From Cellulomonas cellasea (lineage in GTDB: Bacteria; Actinomycetota; Actinomycetes; Actinomycetales; Cellulomonadaceae), in the NCBI RefSeq assembly GCF_006538745.1, contig NZ_BJLR01000016.1, positions 310,001 to 374,000 of the forward strand: a DNA stretch of 64,000 nucleotides. The letters run 5' to 3'. Shown here piece by piece: positions 58,527-64,000 of this stretch. Numbering within the stretch: position 1 is the first letter of the stretch; every line of letters begins with the position of its first letter. A model generated the notes under the pieces. It ran no database searches and was not told the origin of the DNA. It worked only from the letters and a program-made list of their open reading frames with translations. The translations under genes and the position numbers were made by a program.

Positions 58527-59786
58527 TCAGCCCGCGAGCGGCTCGAGCGCCTGCGCGAGGTCCTCGACCAGGTCCTCGACGTCCTCCAGCCCGACGGACA
58601 GCCGCACGGTCGCCTCGCCGATCCCGACGCGAGCGCGCCCCTCGGGCCCGAGCTTGCGGTGCGTCGTCGTCGCGGGGTGCGTCGCGATCGACTTGGCGTC
58701 GCCGAGGTTGTTCGAGATGTCGACGATCCGCAGGGCGTCGAGCACCCCGAACGTGACCTTCTTGGTGTCGTCGACCGACGCGCCCTCGGGCACCGCGAGG
58801 TCGAGGGTCACGACCGTCCCGCCGCCGCTCTGCTGGCGCAGCGCGAGCTCGTGCTGCGGGTGCGAGGGCAGGTACGGGTAGCGCACGGCCGCGACGCCGG
58901 GGTGCTGCTCGAGCCACGTCGCGACGCGCAGCGCGGACGCCGTCTGGTGGCGCACGCGCAGCGACAGCGTCTCGAGGCCCTTGAGCAGGACCCACGCGTT
59001 GAACGGGCTGAGGGAGGGCCCGGTGTTCCGGATGAGCGTCTGCACGGGGCCGTGCACGTACTCCTCGGAGCCCAGGATCGCCCCGCCGAGCACCCGGCCC
59101 TGGCCGTCGATGTGCTTGGTCGCGGAGTAGACGAGCACGTCGGCGCCGTGGTCGAGCGGGCGGGACAGGACGGGCGTGGCGAACACGTTGTCGACGACCA
59201 CGACGGCGCCCGCGTCGTGCGCGAGGCGGCTGACCGCGGCGATGTCGACGAGGTCCTGCATCGGGTTGGACGGCGTCTCGAAGAACACGACGTCGGCCGG
59301 GGTCGCGAGCGCCTCCTCCCACTGGGAGAGCACGTGCCCGTCGACGTAGTCGGTGGTCACGCCCCACCTCGCGAGGATGTCGTCGAGGATCACGACGGTC
59401 GACCCGAACAGCGCGCGCGACGCCACGATGCGCGAGCCCGAGCGGACGAGCGCGGCGAGTGCCGTGAACACCGCGGACATGCCGGTCGCGGTGGCGTACG
59501 CGGCCTCGGCGCCGTCGAGCAGGCGCAGGCGCTCCTCGAACGTCGAGACCGTCGGGTTGGAGTAGCGCGAGTACAGGAACCGATCGACGTCGCCGGCGAA
59601 CGCCGACTCGGCCTCGCCGGCCGACCCGTACACGTACCCCTGGGTCAGGAACAGCGCCTCGGACGTCTCGCCGAACTCGGTGCGCACGAGCCCGCCGCGC
59701 ACCGCGAGGGTGTCGGGGCGCAGGGCGCTGCGGTCGACCGAACGGTCGTCCCAGTCGAACGGTCCGGGCGTGCGGCGGGCGTTCAC
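58527..59786 (-). CDS. metZ: O-succinylhomoserine sulfhydrylase (PLP-dependent)
   Basis: A 419-residue Cys/Met-metabolism PLP enzyme. Signature motifs: TLAVRGGLVRTEFGETSEALFLTQGYVY, YSRYSNPTVSTFEERL, AYATATGMSAVFTAL (PLP phosphate site), VVVVDNVFATPVLSRPLDHGADVLVYSATKHIDGQGR (PLP Lys in SATKHIDG) and SVGLEDVEDLVEDL. It adds sulfide to an activated homoserine to make homocysteine. The GTG start overlaps the rhodanese stop (GTGA). It is the last gene of the SAM-I-controlled operon; the rhodanese may supply sulfur to it. Confidence 0.94.
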   Translation of the reverse strand: MNARRTPGPFDWDDRSVDRSALRPDTLAVRGGLVRTEFGETSEALFLTQGYVYGSAGEAESAFAGDVDRFLYSRYSNPTVSTFEERLRLLDGAEAAYATATGMSAVFTALAALVRSGSRIVASRALFGSTVVILDDILARWGVTTDYVDGHVLSQWEEALATPADVVFFETPSNPMQDLVDIAAVSRLAHDAGAVVVVDNVFATPVLSRPLDHGADVLVYSATKHIDGQGRVLGGAILGSEEYVHGPVQTLIRNTGPSLSPFNAWVLLKGLETLSLRVRHQTASALRVATWLEQHPGVAAVRYPYLPSHPQHELALRQQSGGGTVVTLDLAVPEGASVDDTKKVTFGVLDALRIVDISNNLGDAKSIATHPATTTHRKLGPEGRARVGIGEATVRLSVGLEDVEDLVEDLAQALEPLAG

Positions 59787-60208
59787 CGCTGCCGCCAGGG
59801 GAGGCCCGTGGCGCGCCAGCCGGTCGTCCCGCGCCGGCCGTCGGGGCCGACGCCGCCCTCGAAGCCGTCGAGCACGTTGTACGCCGGGCCGAGGCCGGCG
59901 GCCGTGGCGAGCTTCGCGGCGCCGACCGAGCGGACGCCCGAGCGGCACAGGAACACCACGGGCCGCTCGTCGCCGGGCTCGAGGCCGCTCGCGCGGAGCT
60001 CGTCGACGAACGCCGGGTTGGGCCGGCCGGTGCCGTCGACCCACTCGACGAACGCGGCGGGGCGCCCGGTCCCGGACGTGTCGGGGACCCCGACCGTCGT
60101 CCACTCGCCGTCGGTGCGGACGTCGACGAGCAGCGCGCGCTCGTCGTGCTCCAGCAGCTCCCAGGCCTGCTGCGGGGTCAGGTCGCCCGCGTAGCCGTCG
60201 GCGCTCAT
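59783..60208 (-). CDS. Rhodanese-like protein
   Basis: A 141-residue single rhodanese domain. It starts with DGYAGDLTPQQAWELLEHD, contains LLVDVRTDGEW and the active-site loop VFLCRSGVRSVGAA with the catalytic Cys, and ends YNVLDGFEGGVGPDGRRGTTGWRATGLPW. It would form a Cys persulfide and pass sulfane sulfur to acceptors. It lies between the DUF1737 gene and metZ with overlaps on both sides, so it probably delivers sulfur for methionine synthesis. Controlled by the SAM-I riboswitch upstream. Confidence 0.93.
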   Translation of the reverse strand: MSADGYAGDLTPQQAWELLEHDERALLVDVRTDGEWTTVGVPDTSGTGRPAAFVEWVDGTGRPNPAFVDELRASGLEPGDERPVVFLCRSGVRSVGAAKLATAAGLGPAYNVLDGFEGGVGPDGRRGTTGWRATGLPWRQR

Positions 60209-60507
60209 GCGGGCACGACCTGCGCGCGGGGTACCGGTACGGGGCCGGTCGTCGGCGTCGGGTCGGGCAGGACGACGGCCTGCGCGACGATCACCCGCGT
60301 CCCGTCGAACGTCGCCGCGGGGCCGCCGTGCAGCACGTAGCCCTCGTCGAGCGCGGCGCTGATGCGCTCGCAGAACGTGCGGTCGTCGGGCCCGGTCAGG
60401 AGCCGGTAGCGCAGGCGCTCCGGTTCGGGCGTGCCGCCGGTGCCGGGGTCGGTGCCCGGGTCGCCGGGGCCGCCGGTCCCGGTCGTCGGGTCGGGTGCGT
60501 CGCTCAT
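60205..60507 (-). CDS. DUF1737 protein
   Basis: A 100-residue protein: a Pro/Gly/Thr-rich N-terminal stretch (about 1-28), then a DUF1737 domain (about 32-80) reading RYRLLTGPDDRTFCERI, DEGYVLHGGPAATFDGTRVIVAQAVV. The function of this small domain is unknown. It is the first gene of the SAM-I operon; the ATG is 7 nt after the P1 stem of the riboswitch, with the GGAGG ribosome-binding site overlapping P1. The overlap with the rhodanese start (ATGA) shows translational coupling. Confidence 0.88.
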   Translation of the reverse strand: MSDAPDPTTGTGGPGDPGTDPGTGGTPEPERLRYRLLTGPDDRTFCERISAALDEGYVLHGGPAATFDGTRVIVAQAVVLPDPTPTTGPVPVPRAQVVPA

Positions 60508-60514
60508 GTCGCCT

Positions 60515-60609
60515 CCATCGGTCCTGGCGGTAGCACCCTGCTCCGGGCACGTGGTGCCCGCGGGTTGCTGCGGCGTCGTCGAGCCAGATCTCTCGGCCGC
60601 TCTGGATGG
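60515..60609 (-). ncRNA. SAM-I (S-box) riboswitch controlling the DUF1737-rhodanese-metZ operon
   Basis: On the minus strand: CCATC (60609-60605, P1), CAGAGCGGCCGAGAGA, TGGCTCGACGACGCCGCAGCAACC, a variable P3 hairpin (GGGCACCACGTGCCC), GGTGCTACCGCC and GATGG (60519-60515), which closes P1 with CCATC. These blocks are the conserved SAM-I core. The GGAGG of the first gene overlaps P1's 3' strand, so SAM binding should hide the ribosome-binding site. A TACGAT -10 (60623-60618) places transcription start at the element's first bases. Confidence 0.95.
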
Positions 60610-60617
60610 TGACGGCG

Positions 60618-60623
60618 ATCGTA
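60618..60623 (-). promoter_or_regulatory. -10 box (TACGAT) of the SAM-I promoter
   Basis: TACGAT on the minus strand, about 8 bp before the riboswitch start, so the RNA begins with the aptamer and has almost no extra 5' sequence. Confidence 0.7.
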
Positions 60624-60692
60624 GGCGCCCGCCGCGTCGCGGTCCAAGCCTCGACCCCGACGGTCCGCCATGCGAGACGCCGTGCCCACCCG

Positions 60693-60722
60693 TTGACACC
60701 GGCGGCCCGACCCGGGGATTCT
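60693..60722 (+). promoter_or_regulatory. Promoter of the SAM-IV transcript
   Basis: TTGACA (60693-60698), 18-bp spacer, GATTCT (60717-60722). The expected start is near 60729-60730, exactly where the SAM-IV aptamer begins. Confidence 0.65.
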
Positions 60723-60729
60723 CGGGTCA

Positions 60730-60846
60730 GGTCATGAGTGCCAGCACGAAGCCCCGGCTTGCTGGCCGGCAACCCTCCTCCGCGGTGGGGTGCCCCGGGT
60801 GACGACCTGGCCGTGCCGCCGATCGGCGCACGGCAAGCGCGGGGTC
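60730..60846 (+). ncRNA. SAM-IV riboswitch controlling the class V aminotransferase gene
   Basis: The segment has the near-invariant SAM-IV blocks GGTCATGAGTGCCAGC, AGCCCCGGCTTGCTGG, CCGGCAACCCTCC, CGCGGTGGGGTGCCCCGGG and a closing CGGCAAGCGCGGGGTC. This matches what I remember of the structurally solved mycobacterial SAM-IV RNA. The aptamer ends 37 nt before the ATG of the downstream gene; GAGGAG lies in between. SAM would switch off a sulfur or methionine gene, probably at translation. Confidence is high because the conserved blocks are long. Confidence 0.97.
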
Positions 60847-60883
60847 CTCACCACGGGTCCCCACCGACCTGTCGAGGAGCACC

Positions 60884-62281
60884 ATGTCCGTGATCGCCGA
60901 GGCCACCACCTGTGCGACGACCCGGGCGCCGCTGAGCGGGCTCCTGCCCGTCGTCGGCGCCGACACGCAGGTCCCCCTGCTCGACGGCACGAGCCGCACC
61001 TACGCCAACCTCGACTACGCCGCGAGCGCCCCCGCGCTCGAGGCCGTCGCGGCGCGCGTGACCGAGGTGCTGCCGCTCTACGCGTCCGTGCACCGCGGCG
61101 CCGGGTACCTCTCGCAGGTGTCCACCGCGCTGTACGAGGCGTCCCGCCAGACGATCGCCCGGTTCGTCGGGGCCCGCGAGGACGACGTCGCGATCATCAC
61201 CCGCAACACGACCGACGCGCTCAACCTGCTCGCGGGCGTCGTCCCGGTCGGCGCGGACGGGACGCCGGGCCGGGTGCTCGTGCTGGACGTCGAGCACCAC
61301 GCGAACCTGCTGCCGTGGGGTCACGGCCCGGACCGCGCGTCGACCGTCGTCCCGATCGCCGACACGGTCGCCGAGACCCTCGACCTGCTGACCCGCGAGC
61401 TCGCCGCGCAGCCGCACGCGCTCGTCGCGCTCACCGGGGCGTCGAACGTCACGGGCGAGGCGCTGCCGCTCGACGAGGTCGTCCGGGTCGCCCACGCGGC
61501 CGGCGCGCGGGTCGTCGTCGACGGCGCGCAGCTCGTCCCGCACCGGGGCTTCGACCTCGCCGCGACCGGGGCCGACTACGTCGCGTTCTCGGGCCACAAG
61601 ACGTACGCGCCGTTCGGTGCGGGCGCGCTCGTGGGCCGCCGCGACTGGCTCGACGCGGGGGAGCCGTACCTCGCGGGCGGCGGCGCGGTGCGCGACGTGC
61701 GCGCCGACCGGACGATCTGGCAGCCCGCGCCCGCCCGCCACGAGGCCGGGTCGCCGAACGTCGTCGGCGCGATCGCGCTGGCCGAGGCGTGCGAGGTGCT
61801 CGCCGCGCTGCCCGCCGGGGCGCTCGAGGCGCACGAGTCCGCGCTGCGCGAGCGGCTCGTCGAGGGCCTCGCGACGCTCGACGGGGTGCGGGTCGTGCGG
61901 ATCTGGCCCGACTCCGGCGAGCCCGTCGGCGTCGTGACGTTCACGGTCGGCGAGCACGACCCCGGTCTCGTCGCGGCGTACCTCGCGGCCGAGCACGGGA
62001 TCGGCGTGCGCGACGGCCGGTTCTGCGCGCACCCGCTGCTCACGCGCCTGGGTGCGGCGGACGGGGCCATCCGCGCGTCGGTGGGCGTCGGCACGCCGTC
62101 GGAGGCCGTCGACCGGCTCGTCGCCGGGGTCGCGGCGTTCCTCACCGAGGGCCCGGGCACGCGCTACGCGGTGCAGGACGGCTGCTGGGTCGTCGCGCAG
62201 GACACCCGCCCGCTGATCCCGCTGCACGGGCTCGACGGCCTCGCGGCGACCGCCGCCGCGTGCGGCCCCGCGATCGACTGA
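60884..62281 (+). CDS. Class V aminotransferase, SufS/cysteine desulfurase-like
   Basis: A 465-residue PLP enzyme. The Schiff-base Lys is in FSGHKTYAPFGAGALVG, and other motifs are NLDYAASAPALEAV, VHRGAGYLSQVSTALYEASR, DVEHHANLLPWG, TGASNVTGEALPLDEVV and VVVDGAQLVPHRG. A Cys occurs in VRDGRFCAHPLLTRLG, at the place of the SufS catalytic Cys (RSGHHCAQPL). By family it removes sulfur from cysteine or a related substrate. The ATG follows GAGGAG. It is alone behind the SAM-IV riboswitch, so it belongs to the methionine/sulfur regulon. Confidence 0.9.
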   Translation: MSVIAEATTCATTRAPLSGLLPVVGADTQVPLLDGTSRTYANLDYAASAPALEAVAARVTEVLPLYASVHRGAGYLSQVSTALYEASRQTIARFVGAREDDVAIITRNTTDALNLLAGVVPVGADGTPGRVLVLDVEHHANLLPWGHGPDRASTVVPIADTVAETLDLLTRELAAQPHALVALTGASNVTGEALPLDEVVRVAHAAGARVVVDGAQLVPHRGFDLAATGADYVAFSGHKTYAPFGAGALVGRRDWLDAGEPYLAGGGAVRDVRADRTIWQPAPARHEAGSPNVVGAIALAEACEVLAALPAGALEAHESALRERLVEGLATLDGVRVVRIWPDSGEPVGVVTFTVGEHDPGLVAAYLAAEHGIGVRDGRFCAHPLLTRLGAADGAIRASVGVGTPSEAVDRLVAGVAAFLTEGPGTRYAVQDGCWVVAQDTRPLIPLHGLDGLAATAAACGPAID

Positions 62282-62299
62282 CCGCTGCTCACGCGCGAC

Positions 62300-64000
62300 T
62301 CACGCGCGGGTCGGCTCGAGGTCCGGCCGGCTGTCGCTGTCGCGCAGCAGCCGGCCGAACGCCGCGGCCGTCTGCGGCGCCGCGAAGTGGAAGCCCTGCG
62401 CGCGGTCGCAGCCGAGCCCGCGCAGGATCGCGTGCTGGTCGGCGTTCTCGACGCCCTCCGCGACGACCGTGAGCCCGAGCGCCCTCGCCATCCCGAGGAC
62501 CGCCTCCACGAGGTGCAGGTCGCGGGCGTCGCGCGCGAGCCGGGCGATAAACGAGCGGTCGATCTTGAGCTCGGTCATCGGCAGGTCCTGCAGGTACGAC
62601 AGCGACGAGTAGCCCGTGCCGAAGTCGTCGATCGACAGCAGCACGCCGGTCGCACGCAGCCGGTCGAGGCTCTCGCGCCCGTTCGTCGCCCAGCGGACGA
62701 GCGTCGACTCGGTGACCTCGAGGCACAGCCGGTCGGCCGGGAGGCCGGTCGCCCGGAGCACGTCCGCGACGAGCGGCACGAACGTCCCGTCCTGGAGCTG
62801 CGCGCCCGAGACGTTGACCGAGATCCGCAGCGGGTGCCCGTCGGTGCGCCACTGCGCCGCCTGCGCGCACGCGCCGCGGAGCACGGCCTCGCCGACCGCG
62901 GCGATGAGCCCGGTCTCCTCGGCGACCGGCACGAACTCGAGCGGCGCGACGAGCCCGCGCGTCGGGTGCATCCAGCGCACGAGCGCCTCCGCCCCCGTGA
63001 TCCGGCCCGACGCGACGTCGACGAGGGGCTGGTAGTGCACGACGAGCTCGTCGCACGTGAGCGCACGGCGCAGCGCCTGCTCGGTCTCGAGGTACCGCGT
63101 CGCGCGGCGCTGCATCGACGCGTCGAACACGGCCCAGTCGATGCCGAGCTCGCGCGCGCGGCCCATCGCGGTGTCCGCCTCGCGCAGCAGCCGCTCGGGC
63201 GCCGAGTCGTGGTCCTGCGGCGCGATCCCGATGGCCGCGGTGAGCACGATGCCGGCGCTCCCGACGCCGACGGGGTCGGCGAGCGCCGCGAGCAGCCGCT
63301 GCGCGAGCACCACGGCGCCGTCCACGGTCAGGTCGCGGCCCAGCACCATGAAGTCGTGCCCGCCCTCGCGCACGAGCAGGTCGCCGGGCCGCAGCACCGA
63401 GCTCAGGCGCGCCGAGGCCTCGACGAGCACCCGGTCGGCGCCGTCGTGCCCGAGGCTGTCGCTGATCGTCTGGAACCGGTTGATCCCGACGCACAGCACC
63501 GAGACCCGGCTGCCCGTCCCGGCCCGGGTGCCGACGCCGTCCCCCGCCGGGTCGAGCGCGCGCGCGAGCCGCTCGCGCAGCAGCTCCTTGTTCGGCAGGC
63601 CGGTGAGCCGGTCGTGCGTCGCCTGGTGCGCGAGTCGCGCTTCGTGGCCCGCGCGGATGTCGAGCAGCGCGTTGAACTCGCGCGCGAGCTGCCGCAGCTC
63701 CGCCGGGCCGGTCACGTCGACCCGGGCGTCGGCGGCGCTCCCCGCCGTGCGTGCCCCGGTGACGGCGCCGGTCAGCGCACGGAGCGGGCGGGCGACCCGG
63801 CGCTGCGCGAGCCACCCGAGGACGACGATCGCGAGGAGCGCGAGCGAGCCGAGCACGACGAACGTCGACAGGGTCTGGCGCGCGTCGGCGACGACCGTCG
63901 CGGTCTCGACGCCGCGGTACACGCGCCACCCCGCGGTCTCGACGTCCGCCGACGCGAAGAGCCGCCCGACGCCGTCCGGGTCGCTCGTCTCGCCGGTGGT
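62300..64000 (-). CDS. Membrane GGDEF-EAL protein (5' end outside the window)
   Basis: The visible 566 residues read (from the edge) the end of an extracytoplasmic sensor domain, one membrane segment (TFVVLGSLALLAIVVLGWLA), a HAMP-like linker, a degenerate GGDEF domain (active loop REGGHDFMVL, so GGHDF) and an EAL domain. EAL motifs are intact: GAEALVRWMHP, EVTESTLV, IDDFGTGYSSL, LKIDRSFI and VVAEGVEN. It is therefore most likely a cyclic-di-GMP phosphodiesterase with an inactive or regulatory GGDEF part. The frame continues unbroken to base 64000; the start codon is not in the window. Confidence 0.93.
   Translation of the reverse strand, partial: TTGETSDPDGVGRLFASADVETAGWRVYRGVETATVVADARQTLSTFVVLGSLALLAIVVLGWLAQRRVARPLRALTGAVTGARTAGSAADARVDVTGPAELRQLAREFNALLDIRAGHEARLAHQATHDRLTGLPNKELLRERLARALDPAGDGVGTRAGTGSRVSVLCVGINRFQTISDSLGHDGADRVLVEASARLSSVLRPGDLLVREGGHDFMVLGRDLTVDGAVVLAQRLLAALADPVGVGSAGIVLTAAIGIAPQDHDSAPERLLREADTAMGRARELGIDWAVFDASMQRRATRYLETEQALRRALTCDELVVHYQPLVDVASGRITGAEALVRWMHPTRGLVAPLEFVPVAEETGLIAAVGEAVLRGACAQAAQWRTDGHPLRISVNVSGAQLQDGTFVPLVADVLRATGLPADRLCLEVTESTLVRWATNGRESLDRLRATGVLLSIDDFGTGYSSLSYLQDLPMTELKIDRSFIARLARDARDLHLVEAVLGMARALGLTVVAEGVENADQHAILRGLGCDRAQGFHFAAPQTAAAFGRLLRDSDSRPDLEPTRA

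Noticed and set aside
60431-60802. A plus-strand frame covering both riboswitches
   Set aside because: The region is explained by two structured RNAs; the product has no domain and no ribosome-binding site.
1-64000. tRNA or rRNA genes, insertion sequences, integrases and attachment sites
   Set aside because: I looked for tRNA-like cloverleaf ends, transposase or integrase motifs and flanking direct repeats and saw none; the accessory genes carry no clear mark of transfer.

Overview
The window is very GC-rich (roughly three quarters G+C, with strong GC bias at third codon positions). It has many GTG starts, many leaderless promoters (TANNNT hexamer 6-8 nt before the start codon), DtxR/IdeR-type iron control, GAF-ANTAR proteins and a SAM-IV riboswitch. 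Together these point to a high-GC actinobacterium, most likely Micrococcales of the Cellulomonas type; the genus is an inference, because no rRNA is present. No tRNA, rRNA, CRISPR array, transposase or phage module was seen.

Layout. 1-10.1 kb: end of an unidentified gene, a SigE-family ECF sigma factor with a probable membrane partner, GrpB, a glucose-6-phosphate dehydrogenase, a GAF/PAS/SpoIIE phosphatase followed by a small anti-sigma-like ATPase, DJ-1/PfpI, LtrA and a small membrane protein behind an orphan TetR-type operator. 10.3-18.2 kb: purD, a PQQ-propeller membrane protein, purC and five GAF/ANTAR-type proteins. 18.3-22.5 kb: an iron-siderophore ABC importer behind an iron box. 23-32.6 kb: a NarL two-component pair, membrane protein, DUF899, diguanylate cyclase, MacB-type ABC exporter and amidohydrolase. 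32.7-36.3 kb: a three-gene membrane protein / polytopic polymorphic toxin / probable immunity locus. 36.4-41.3 kb: a copper nitrite reductase region (cupin, DUF2249, membrane-fused NirK, NnrS-like protein). 41.5-52.5 kb: assorted metabolism (DUF6518, GH43 arabinanase, PanE-like, M20 peptidase, repeat surface protein, alcohol dehydrogenase), a frameshifted gene and a PadR operon. 52.7-54.7 kb: purS-purQ-tandem GNAT. 54.7-57.5 kb: two DUF418 paralogues sharing a 298-bp identical tract. 57.5-62.3 kb: a sulfur locus. 62.3 kb to the end: a GGDEF-EAL protein running off the edge.

The most striking region is the sulfur locus. It holds a leaderless nine-codon peptide MFLMQTCCR ahead of a truncated flavin-monooxygenase-like gene. 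A SAM-I riboswitch (minus strand) controls DUF1737-rhodanese-sulfhydrylase, and a SAM-IV riboswitch (plus strand) controls a SufS-like PLP enzyme. The two riboswitches are divergent and about 120 bp apart, so one short intergenic region carries two unrelated SAM sensors facing in opposite directions, with a cysteine-sensing leader 3 kb away.

Purine genes are scattered: purD, purC and purS-purQ are separated by unrelated genes (37.7 kb between purC and purS), and purL is not in the window. Functions are read from motifs and family knowledge only; no database search was run.
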